This document shows positions 7,017 to 13,824 of a stretch of 16,392 nucleotides of DNA, one piece after another. The stretch spans positions 1 through 16,392 of the forward strand of contig JACWAC010000009.1 in NCBI GenBank assembly GCA_014874235.1, written 5' to 3'. A model generated the notes under the pieces. The model made no database searches, was not told where the DNA came from, and saw only the letters and a program-made list of their open reading frames with translations. A program made the translations under genes and the position numbers. Every line of letters starts with the position of its first letter. The first letter of the stretch is position 1. The DNA is from Thermoplasmatales archaeon (GTDB lineage Archaea; Thermoplasmatota; Thermoplasmata; Thermoplasmatales; GCA-001856825).

Positions 7017-7361
7017 CTATGCGGAAAGGTACCAATTGTACACTCCGTTTGCTACGATGATTCCACCGTATGACATTCCGAAGAACGTCACATTCAAAAA
7101 TTCGCCGTGCACAAGAACCGTCGAGTTGACGGCAGGGGCCGAACCGTTGTATTCCACTGCTATCAATGATCCGCTGTCATTCATAAGAAATACGGACCTA
7201 TCGTTCACAGTGAGGTCACTTTGCACCGTCCCATAAACAAAGTAGTTCTGCTTGTTCTTTAGATGGTGTGGATTGGCTGCTATTGTGACCGGAATCATTG
7301 CATATATTGCAATACCGATTACCACGATTACAACTATTGCAATCAGCAGCTTACTTTTCAC
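7017..7361 (-). CDS. Membrane-anchored OB-fold-like protein (CcmE/tRNA_anti-like)
   Basis: The 114-residue protein starts with a single hydrophobic segment (about residues 5-24) after the basic MKSK, a signal anchor or uncleaved signal that would place the rest outside the cell. The remainder is a short all-beta domain. The pattern FVYGTVQSDL, SVFLMNDSGSLIAVEYNGSAP, NSTVLVHGEF and GIIVAN matches small OB-fold domains such as CcmE or periplasmic OB (BOF-like) proteins. The heme-binding histidine motif of CcmE is not seen, so heme delivery should not be assumed. Two N-glycosylation sequons (NGS, NST) fit an outside location. The start is GTG; TTAAAATAAT at 7381-7390 lies 25 bases upstream, predicting a leaderless mRNA. 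Function unknown. Confidence 0.65.
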   Translation of the reverse strand: MKSKLLIAIVVIVVIGIAIYAMIPVTIAANPHHLKNKQNYFVYGTVQSDLTVNDRSVFLMNDSGSLIAVEYNGSAPAVNSTVLVHGEFLNVTFFGMSYGGIIVANGVYNWYLSA

Positions 7362-7380
7362 TCCATATCAGCGAAAGCGC

Positions 7381-7390
7381 ATTATTTTAA
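7381..7390 (-). promoter_or_regulatory. TATA box of the OB-fold gene
   Basis: TTAAAATAAT on the minus strand is centred about 25 bases before GTG 7361, the spacing of a leaderless archaeal gene. Confidence 0.5.
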
Positions 7391-7485
7391 TCCTTCGGTG
7401 CTCCCGTTTTATAGTTTAGATACCAGCTGATGAGATGTACTGATTGGTTGGACTGTTCTGCAGTTCAGGAAATGGTCCAGATTAA

Positions 7486-8250
7486 TCAGACCGCATTTAC
7501 CGCAAATCCTGCAAGAAATCCAACGACGAGACCCAAGTAGACAAGAGACTGCAATTTTGCCTGATCTGCCTGTCTGAATAAATTTCTGAGCATGGGAATT
7601 AAGACGTATATGATTGCCCCTATCGCAAGGCCATCAAACAGAATGTTCATATATGGATTGACATAATAATATCCGATAAGACTTCCAGCAATTGTCGGGA
7701 ATCCGCCGATGAAATAGAGTCCGGCAAGATAAACGGTCTTTGGTCTCTCACGGCCAAAGAATGGAGAAACTATCGGAAATCCTTCCGTGAAGTTCTGAAG
7801 TATAAAGCCTATCAGTATTACCAGAAAGAGACCAGTCAGACCAACAACGTATGCTGATCCAAAGACCAGGCCCTCGGTCAGATTCTGGAGCCCCATCCCT
7901 ATCGCCACTATCAGGGCAACCCTCGTCGGCACGAAACTATCTTTGGCTCTGGACCCTTTCCCCACATTCTCGACTAGATACAGTACCCCGAAGAGACCCG
8001 CTACGGATGTTATGAATATTATCGATAACAGTGGATTGGCCACATACGAGCCGGAAGAATATATTCCAGAGGCCACGTCTGAAAAGATGTCTCCCGACAG
8101 GAACACGAGAATTCCCACTGCAAACGAAACGAGCAATATGGATGATCTTGCACTCATGTCTCTCTTTAGAATTATTGGGAACGACAAATAGATCGAGAAT
8201 CCCATTATCAATGCCATCCCTATCATCTCGTAGAATGAGATACTAATCAT
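7486..8250 (-). CDS. ZIP-family metal transporter (GufA-like)
   Basis: This is an integral membrane protein of 254 residues with about eight hydrophobic helices, matching the ZIP family of divalent metal importers. The signature helices are present but altered: TM4 carries LQNLTEG (121-127) and TM5 carries LQNFTEG (151-157), where many ZIPs have HNxPEG and H-x-x-PEG. FDGLAIGAIIYVLIPM (205-220) matches the following conserved helix. Glutamates of the binuclear metal site are kept, but the histidine is replaced by glutamine. ATG 8250 is chosen because a strong Shine-Dalgarno GGAGG (8262-8258) lies seven bases upstream and the helix begins there; an in-frame ATG at 8289 would add 13 residues. 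A palindrome in the promoter suggests control by a metalloregulator. Confidence 0.82.
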   Translation of the reverse strand: MISISFYEMIGMALIMGFSIYLSFPIILKRDMSARSSILLVSFAVGILVFLSGDIFSDVASGIYSSGSYVANPLLSIIFITSVAGLFGVLYLVENVGKGSRAKDSFVPTRVALIVAIGMGLQNLTEGLVFGSAYVVGLTGLFLVILIGFILQNFTEGFPIVSPFFGRERPKTVYLAGLYFIGGFPTIAGSLIGYYYVNPYMNILFDGLAIGAIIYVLIPMLRNLFRQADQAKLQSLVYLGLVVGFLAGFAVNAV

Positions 8251-8257
8251 TCTTGTC

Positions 8258-8262
8258 CCTCC
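8258..8262 (-). promoter_or_regulatory. Shine-Dalgarno GGAGG deciding the ZIP start
   Basis: GGAGG on the minus strand is seven bases before ATG 8250. This favours the internal start over ATG 8289 and shows that this gene, unlike its neighbours, is probably translated from a leadered mRNA. Confidence 0.6.
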
Positions 8263-8300
8263 ACAAGACTGCAAACCCTTGGTGGTCATTAGTGATCAAG

Positions 8301-8318
8301 AATTAGGTCACCCTAATT
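8301..8318. promoter_or_regulatory. Palindromic operator candidate in the ZIP promoter (DtxR/IdeR-box-like)
   Basis: AATTAGG-TCAC-CCTAATT is a perfect inverted repeat with 7-bp arms and a 4-bp spacer. Its core TTAGG-N4-CCTAA is identical in layout to the TTAGG-TTAG-CCTAA part of the DtxR/IdeR consensus. It lies just downstream of minus-strand TATA candidates (TTAAAG near 8322; TTATAT near 8338), across the expected transcription start, where a bound repressor would block initiation. Regulation of metal uptake by a DtxR-family repressor is an inference. Confidence 0.5.
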
Positions 8319-8566
8319 TCTTTAATCGTCGTACGATATAACCTTTGTTTAGTATTTCCCGCGACAAAGATCTATTCCAATTTTCTTAAGCACTCGATTG
8401 CTGGTTTACATTTCTGTTAGCAAAGATGGGGTCTGCGTTCTTTAGCGGTCTGGATTGTTGTCAGTGCCGCTGACCTTACTCTGTACTTGTTTTTGACTGC
8501 TGTTTGCTATTTTGAACATACTTAAAAGACCGATACTCTTAACCTTTCAAAAAACATTCCACATTT

Positions 8567-10219
8567 ATGATGGAAGAGATTCATGCACCCAGAGGAATCA
8601 AATTGAATACCAAAGGGTGGGGTCAGGAGGCTGCTCTGAGATTGTTAATGAACAACCTGGATCCGATGGTTGCAAAGGACCCTAAGAATCTGATCATTTA
8701 CGGTGGAAAGGGAAAAGCAGCAAGGAACTGGGAAGCCTTTGACAAAATAATTCAGTCCCTCAAGTCGCTCGAAAACGACGAGACCCTGCTGATTCAGTCC
8801 GGAAAACCAGTAGGAATTTTCAAAACAACGGAGAATTCACCGAGAGTCCTTATAGTAAATGCACAGATTGTGCCTAGATGGGCCACAGACGATATTTTCT
8901 GGGATCTGGAAGCCAGAGGGCTCACTATGTACGGACAGATGACCGCAGGTTCGTGGATTTACATCGGGACCCAGGGTATACTTCAAGGCACCTATGAAAC
9001 ACTCTCCGCACTGGCAAAGAAGGAGTTTGGCAAATATTCCCTCAGAGGAAAGTGGGTCTTGTCTTCTGGTCTTGGTGAGATGGGAGGAGCCCAACCTCTG
9101 GCAATAAAGATGAATGAGGGAGTTGCACTCGTTGTTGAAGTTGACAAGGATAAGATAAACAGACGACTTAGGGACAAATATCTGGATGAATGGACAGATT
9201 CCTTGGACAGGGCTCTTGAATTGAAGGATAAAGCAGTCAAATCGGGAACCTCCATTTCTATCGGACTACTTGGAAATGCAGCCACAATTTACGATGAACT
9301 GGTGCTTAGAAAAATAGTTCCTGATGTCGTAACAGACCAGACTGCAGCACACGACCTCAATCTGGGTTACATCCCAGAAGGATACGACTTGAAGGGTGCT
9401 TATGAATACAGAGATAGCAATCCCTCGGACTACAAGAAAAAGGTTTACGAGTCAATAGTGAAGGAAGTCAAAGCAATCATCTGGTTCAAGGAAAGTGGGT
9501 CAAAGGTTTTCGATTATGGTAACAATCTAAGGACCCGTGCGAGAGAGGGAGGTTACTCCAGGGCATTCGAGATCCCAGGATACGTACCTGCTTATCTGAG
9601 AGACCTTTTCACAATAGGTTCCGGACCATTCAGATGGCTTGCACTTTCAGGAGAGCCAAACGATATCTTCGCAATTGACGATAAAATCATTGAGAACTTT
9701 ACAGAAGACGAACACCTTGTAAATTGGATAAAGTTGGCAAAGAAGATGGTACATTTCCAGGGGTTACCGGCAAGAATTTGCTATGCGAAGTATGGACAGA
9801 GGGAACGGCTGGGACTTCTGATGAATGAAATGGTAAGGAAGGGAGAAGTTTCGGCTCCGATTGCGATAGGAAGAGACCATCACGACACCGGATCCGTGGC
9901 ATCGCCATTCAGAGAGACGGAGAACATGAAAGATGGTAGCGATGCCATTGCGGATTGGCCAATACTCAATGCGCTCCTGAATGCAATCTCTGGTGCGTCG
10001 TGGGTCAGCGTTCATCACGGTGGGGGAACGGGAATAGGGAACAGTATTCATTCGGGACTTGTGATAGTTGCTGATGGAACCAAGAGTGCAGAAGAGAGAA
10101 TCAAGAGGGTCCTGAACGCAGATCCAGCAAGTGGAGTGATCAGACACGCCGACGCGGGGTACCAGAGTTCAATAGATGTCATAAAGAAGGGAGTGAAATT
10201 CAGGACTCCGTATTTCTGA
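8567..10219 (+). CDS. hutU: Urocanate hydratase (urocanase)
   Basis: The 550-residue protein has the normal length and motifs of urocanase, which converts urocanate to 4-imidazolone-5-propionate in histidine breakdown in the cytosol using tightly bound NAD+. The NAD-binding loop is GLGEMGGAQPLA (168-179). The conserved QGLPARICY (398-406) contains Cys405, which corresponds to the active-site cysteine of characterised urocanases, and GRDHHDTGSVASP (435-447) is the other signature block. SVHHGGGTGIG (481-491) is also conserved. Two ATGs stand in tandem (8567 and 8570). TATA-like elements at 8521-8528 and about 8537-8543 allow a short or no leader. No other hut gene is in the window; the following gene is an aminopeptidase on the opposite strand, so the gene is probably transcribed alone. 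Confidence 0.97.
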   Translation: MMEEIHAPRGIKLNTKGWGQEAALRLLMNNLDPMVAKDPKNLIIYGGKGKAARNWEAFDKIIQSLKSLENDETLLIQSGKPVGIFKTTENSPRVLIVNAQIVPRWATDDIFWDLEARGLTMYGQMTAGSWIYIGTQGILQGTYETLSALAKKEFGKYSLRGKWVLSSGLGEMGGAQPLAIKMNEGVALVVEVDKDKINRRLRDKYLDEWTDSLDRALELKDKAVKSGTSISIGLLGNAATIYDELVLRKIVPDVVTDQTAAHDLNLGYIPEGYDLKGAYEYRDSNPSDYKKKVYESIVKEVKAIIWFKESGSKVFDYGNNLRTRAREGGYSRAFEIPGYVPAYLRDLFTIGSGPFRWLALSGEPNDIFAIDDKIIENFTEDEHLVNWIKLAKKMVHFQGLPARICYAKYGQRERLGLLMNEMVRKGEVSAPIAIGRDHHDTGSVASPFRETENMKDGSDAIADWPILNALLNAISGASWVSVHHGGGTGIGNSIHSGLVIVADGTKSAEERIKRVLNADPASGVIRHADAGYQSSIDVIKKGVKFRTPYF

Positions 10220-10273
10220 TCTCTTATCAATAAGGCTAATGTGGAGATACAGATACCACCGAGTAGGCTGGTG

Positions 10274-11170
10274 TCACTCAGCCAACCTGGAATCAATGAA
10301 TTCCTTCAGAATGTTGACGTAACCATTTCTGTCTTCCCACATAGTCAAATGGGAACAGTCCGGTAGAACTTTGAGCTTGGATCCCTTGATTCTGCTGTGG
10401 ATTTCTTTCGCAACTGTCTCTGTTACCTCATCATATTGTCCAACGGTGATGAGAGTTGGAATCGAAATTTTGAACAGCTGATCAGTTATGTCCCAGTCCT
10501 TTATCGTTCCCGTTATTGTGAATTCGTTCGGTCCATTCATTGTCTTGTACACATTTCTCCTTTCTCCATACTCTAGAGATGTCAACACCTCCTTTGGGAT
10601 TGGGTTCATTCTGATTAGGTGCCTGGAATAGAATTCTTGAGTGGCCCTTTGATAGTCTGGGTTGGAATATTCTTCTGTTCCGCTATATTTTTTTATGGCA
10701 GCAGATGCCCATTCAGGAAGATTATCGATCAGGCGATTCATTTCTTTGACTGCGAGGTGAGTACTGGCTAGTCCTCCACTAACAATCATCCCTTGGAGGT
10801 TGTCTTGATATTTCAGGGCATAGGACAGAGCAAGAGCGCCCCCATAGGAAGACCCCATCAGGAATGTTTTTTCGTTCTTGCACATCTTCCTCCGCACTGC
10901 CTCCACTTCTTCGACTGCGTATTCAAAAGTGAATTTTGATGTGTCCGTGAGCTCATCCGATTTTCCACAACCAAATTGGTCATACAGTAACACTCTGTAA
11001 CCATGATCTGCCAGATCAGATAACGGCATGAGGTAATCGTGACTCATCCCGGGACCTCCGTGAAGGCACAGCACCGTAGCTTTGGGCGACTCGGGATTAA
11101 ATTCTTCGTAATACAAGTTCAGCCCACCCACCTCAACAAAACCGTCCTTGCGATCGACTATCTCCCTCAT
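10274..11170 (-). CDS. pip: Proline iminopeptidase, tricorn-interacting factor F1 type
   Basis: The 298-residue alpha/beta hydrolase belongs to peptidase family S33. The oxyanion loop HGGPG is at 37-41, the nucleophile elbow GSSYGG at 106-111 with Ser108, the acid Asp247 in GQYDEVT, and the catalytic His274 in DCSHLTMWED. The triad spacing equals that of the Thermoplasma acidophilum F1 triad (Ser105, Asp244, His271, as I recall it) with a constant offset of three. F1 trims N-terminal residues, preferring proline, from short peptides released by the tricorn protease, so the protein likely finishes cytosolic peptide degradation to amino acids. ATG 11170 has a TATA box at 11191-11199, 25 bases upstream, and is probably leaderless. 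It is convergent with hutU, a gene of amino acid use. Confidence 0.93.
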   Translation of the reverse strand: MREIVDRKDGFVEVGGLNLYYEEFNPESPKATVLCLHGGPGMSHDYLMPLSDLADHGYRVLLYDQFGCGKSDELTDTSKFTFEYAVEEVEAVRRKMCKNEKTFLMGSSYGGALALSYALKYQDNLQGMIVSGGLASTHLAVKEMNRLIDNLPEWASAAIKKYSGTEEYSNPDYQRATQEFYSRHLIRMNPIPKEVLTSLEYGERRNVYKTMNGPNEFTITGTIKDWDITDQLFKISIPTLITVGQYDEVTETVAKEIHSRIKGSKLKVLPDCSHLTMWEDRNGYVNILKEFIDSRLAE

Positions 11171-11190
11171 GATGACACGACCTTCCAGAA

Positions 11191-11199
11191 TTATTTAGT
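11191..11199 (-). promoter_or_regulatory. TATA box of the proline iminopeptidase gene
   Basis: CTAAATAAT on the minus strand is centred 25 bases before ATG 11170, predicting a leaderless transcript. Confidence 0.5.
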
Positions 11200-11337
11200 C
11201 TTTACCACGCTTTCTTCAATCTGTCAAAAGAGTCATATAACTGTGAACATCAAAAAATCAATCGAACTTACCTTACATCAACCGACAATTAACACTACAG
11301 GCCATCAATCATGATGTCAACAGAACCTGTGCTACGA

Positions 11338-11364
11338 ACGATTTATATAGAAGAGATAAATCGT
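11338..11364. promoter_or_regulatory. 27-bp palindromic operator candidate enclosing a TATA box
   Basis: ACGATTTAT (11338-11346) and ATAAATCGT (11356-11364) form a perfect 9-bp inverted repeat with a 9-bp spacer. The TATA box TTTATATA (11342-11349) is inside it, 24 bases before ATG 11370. A dimeric repressor on this site would cover both the TATA box and the transcription start. Confidence 0.6.
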
Positions 11365-11369
11365 ATTTC

Positions 11370-11954
11370 ATGAACTTTATAGCCAGACAAGATAAATCAA
11401 TTGATGTTAGTAGAAGAGGTTTTGACCTAACGCCACAAGGGCAGAGACGCCTTGACATTCCGTCCGAACTCGGAAGGCTCTCAGATCTGACTACAGAGAA
11501 GACCGACTACAATTCAATTTTCTCATTGGTCAGAAAAGCGGTAAAATCTGTAACCAACAAGGAAAGGGTGGGTCTTGGACTTGCCCTAGCTGATTTGCCT
11601 TCACAGCTTGGAGCATTCTGGGAGGTTGGAGGGAATTACATCGTAATGAACAAGAATCTACTCGATGCACTGAAGTATGCACATCGGCCCACTGCCGAGA
11701 TAAATTCGTTCGTGTTTGTGATTCTGATGCACGAATACCTTCACTCTCTTGGGGTACTGGACGAGTATAAGGCAAGAGCCATGACTGCGAGAATATGCGC
11801 AACCATATTTGATGAGGGCCATCCCGCTTTCGAAATAGGTACTAAGGACCCATGGCAGATATACCCGTTCCTTGCTCAGGTGCCTAACGGAAATGGAGAG
11901 AATCTTAGAATAGTAAACAATTTTGATTCAGATTCCGTTTCTTACATTATGTGA
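11370..11954 (+). CDS. Zincin-like putative metalloprotease with HExxHxxGxxD motif
   Basis: This is a 194-residue protein of unknown function. Its clear feature is LMHEYLHSLGVLDE (119-132): His121, Glu122 and His125 make a zinc-protease HExxH, and Gly128 with Asp131 completes HExxHxxGxxD, the metzincin-type pattern with aspartate as third ligand (as in snapalysin). The preceding FVFVIL stretch forms the active-site helix. The last residues, VSYIM, resemble a Met-turn but end the protein; Met138 is the only other nearby methionine downstream of the motif. No signal peptide or membrane segment is seen, so the protein should be cytosolic. It is expressed from a strong TATA box, leaderless, and lies within a palindromic operator candidate. 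A catalytic role is plausible but not shown; it could also be a non-proteolytic zincin. Confidence 0.75.
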   Translation: MNFIARQDKSIDVSRRGFDLTPQGQRRLDIPSELGRLSDLTTEKTDYNSIFSLVRKAVKSVTNKERVGLGLALADLPSQLGAFWEVGGNYIVMNKNLLDALKYAHRPTAEINSFVFVILMHEYLHSLGVLDEYKARAMTARICATIFDEGHPAFEIGTKDPWQIYPFLAQVPNGNGENLRIVNNFDSDSVSYIM

Positions 11955-11971
11955 TTTTTTCTATTTCTTTC
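11955..11971 (+). terminator. T-rich terminator after the zincin-like gene
   Basis: TTTTTTCTATTTCTTTC begins right after the stop codon, in the short convergent gap before the TSUP transporter gene. It fits archaeal U-rich termination. Confidence 0.5.
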
Positions 11972-11976
11972 ACCCC

Positions 11977-12879
11977 CTATTTAGCGAAAGTGAGTATTAT
12001 TGTCATAGAACCCATTATCATTGCAATGCACGCAAATACTGTCCTTGCCCTGTTAGACGAAGCCTTCTTGGTGATACCTGGACCGATTTGAGATCCAATC
12101 AGGACGCCTATTGTTAGGAATATAGAAAGTTCAAAAGCACTGAAGGATTTGGTCGATAGGTATACAATAAAAGAGTAGAGGTTGATGAAGATAACAGAGA
12201 AAATGGTAGCCGCAACAGTGTTCTTCAAAGGGTTGCCAGAAACCAAGAGACCAGTAGTGGCCACGGGGCCATATCCTCCGCCGGAGATTGCTTTGTTAAA
12301 GGCGCTTACGAGACTAAGCGCAGTGACCTTTAGCCAACTGAATGCAATAGCCGGCCGGATGAGAAGCAGTGAACTCATTGCAATTACAAGACCACCAATG
12401 TACAGATTTAGAGCCTCCTTTGACAAATGGAGTGACAAGAAGACACCGGCAGTGGCACCCACTAATCCGAAGACTATCAGTAGGATTTCTACTCTCACAT
12501 CTTTTCCCTTCAGATTGAAGTAATTAACATTCTTGAGTCTCTGGTGGTGTGCGGAAGCGACCAACGCCGCAACCACCTGAGAGATCAGTATCGCGGGTAC
12601 TACCACCTTGGAAGAGAATCCGAGAATTATCAGCAGAGGACTTCCTACTGTCCCATATCCCATCCCCATCGAACTATCCATGAGAGAGAGCCCCACTCCG
12701 ATTACAGCTATGACTACTACCCAGTAATTTATTGAACCATTGAAGACGAAATGATAATAGGCAAGCAACGCAATCACAACCGCTGCGACCGTAATCTCAG
12801 ACGAAATGAAGACTTTCTTTGATGTCACCCTTCCGGGAACGGCAAAGACGCCCACGGATGTCGCTTTGTCAGATCCCAT
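11977..12879 (-). CDS. TSUP (TauE/SafE) family membrane transporter
   Basis: The 300-residue protein has about eight membrane segments and the internal two-fold repeat of the TauE/SafE (TSUP) family. The first-half signature is SMGMGYGTVGSPLLIILGF (about 69-87) and the second-half signature AISGGGYGPVATTGLLVSGN (about 197-216). Family members export or import small sulfur-containing or organic anions such as sulfite, sulfoacetate or taurine; the substrate here cannot be read from sequence. About 28 hydrophilic residues precede the first helix. An AT-rich tract with TATA-like TTAATTAAAG (12905-12896) lies just upstream of ATG 12879, so the gene has its own promoter and is not part of the pilus-like operon before it. 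Confidence 0.85.
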   Translation of the reverse strand: MGSDKATSVGVFAVPGRVTSKKVFISSEITVAAVVIALLAYYHFVFNGSINYWVVVIAVIGVGLSLMDSSMGMGYGTVGSPLLIILGFSSKVVVPAILISQVVAALVASAHHQRLKNVNYFNLKGKDVRVEILLIVFGLVGATAGVFLSLHLSKEALNLYIGGLVIAMSSLLLIRPAIAFSWLKVTALSLVSAFNKAISGGGYGPVATTGLLVSGNPLKNTVAATIFSVIFINLYSFIVYLSTKSFSAFELSIFLTIGVLIGSQIGPGITKKASSNRARTVFACIAMIMGSMTIILTFAK

Positions 12880-12972
12880 GTCCGGTGAGATTAATCTTTA
12901 ATTAATACGTTATTATAATTACATATAATTATTATGAAAATAAGCCCGATTCAGGTTCTCAACAGAGTGTCA

Positions 12973-13824
12973 TCAACCATTGATCCCTACAATCACGTTT
13001 AGTTCCGTAATGTTCATTGCAATTGGAGAAGTTACCGAGTAGATTGATATTTTTTCGTATCCATTTCCCCCACTACTCTGACTAATATGGACGCCGTTAA
13101 TGCCGGATAATTCTTCTAACAATGAAGGATATAGTCGTGAACCCAGAGAAGATGATAAGTTCAGAGTAATGTTGCCCTTCAACAGATATGTACTCTTGGA
13201 CAGAGCAGTTGCGGAAAGAGTGAAAGGCGATTGGGAAGAGAATGAGATAGGACCTCCCATTATGTTAACCAGATTCATCGACATATTGATCGAGCCGTTC
13301 GTGGGAGGTTCGGTCTGGATGAGGTTAAACTGCAATGTGGAATTGATAAGAGGAGAGCTGCCATATTGTTCATAGAACAGTGTAGATGCTTCATAATCGA
13401 ATGCTTCGTCAACAAAATATCGGTTGTTTGTCAGAACGTAAAGTGATCCGCCAGCGCTCAGATTCATCGTAGAGTTCCCAACCATTATGTAACCATTCGA
13501 CCCTCTAGCTGATGGGGTCAAACTAAGTTCACCCACAGTTGGCGTTGCGAAAAGAGGAACATAACCGGACTGTAGATCATACGTGACAGAAACTGTTTCT
13601 CCCTGCCGGAAATTCAATGATAGTAGGCTTACCGAACTGACGAACTGCATCATATCGTTGGTCACTGACGTCGAGTACTGCTCTTCATACGAAGCCATTT
13701 CTGCCGGCAAGTAACTTGTAATGAAAAGACTGAGAAGAAAGATGAATATAAGTATGGCAAGAATGGCTCCGACGGCTGTAGCGACACCTTCTTCTTCGTA
13801 CATTACTTTTTTCAGATTAACCAC
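12973..13824 (-). CDS. Pilin-like surface protein with archaeal type IV pilin N-terminus
   Basis: The 283-residue protein starts with a short basic and acidic leader (MVNLKKVMYEEEG), then one long hydrophobic helix (about 14-38) and an extracellular domain. This resembles archaeal type IV pilin-like proteins, in which a prepilin peptidase cuts just before the hydrophobic helix; here the cut would be after Gly13, with Glu and not Lys/Arg at the preceding position, so processing is uncertain. The helix is followed by an SYLPAEMASYEEQ segment like that of pilin-like membrane proteins of other archaea. Eight N-x-S/T sequons (Asn117, 121, 161, 176, 180, 218, 222, 271) suggest a heavily N-glycosylated surface domain. 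GTG 13824 overlaps the ATPase stop by eight bases and keeps the basic leader; ATG 13803 is the alternative. Probably a pilus subunit or substrate of the upstream machine. Confidence 0.72.
   Translation of the reverse strand: MVNLKKVMYEEEGVATAVGAILAILIFIFLLSLFITSYLPAEMASYEEQYSTSVTNDMMQFVSSVSLLSLNFRQGETVSVTYDLQSGYVPLFATPTVGELSLTPSARGSNGYIMVGNSTMNLSAGGSLYVLTNNRYFVDEAFDYEASTLFYEQYGSSPLINSTLQFNLIQTEPPTNGSINMSMNLVNIMGGPISFSSQSPFTLSATALSKSTYLLKGNITLNLSSSLGSRLYPSLLEELSGINGVHISQSSGGNGYEKISIYSVTSPIAMNITELNVIVGING

Noticed and set aside
8251..8289. N-terminal extension of the ZIP transporter from ATG 8289
   Set aside because: The 13 extra residues are polar and unlike the family, and a GGAGG sits seven bases before ATG 8250. 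It remains possible if the message is leaderless from the nearer TATA element.
8290..8566. Possible small RNA or tRNA in the 277-base gap before hutU
   Set aside because: No cloverleaf, conserved tRNA box or convincing small frame was found; only promoter elements and the ZIP operator candidate are supported.
11338..11364. Reading the inverted repeat as an RNA hairpin or terminator
   Set aside because: It includes the TATA box and lies mostly upstream of the predicted transcription start, so most of it would not be transcribed with the gene; a DNA operator is the better reading.
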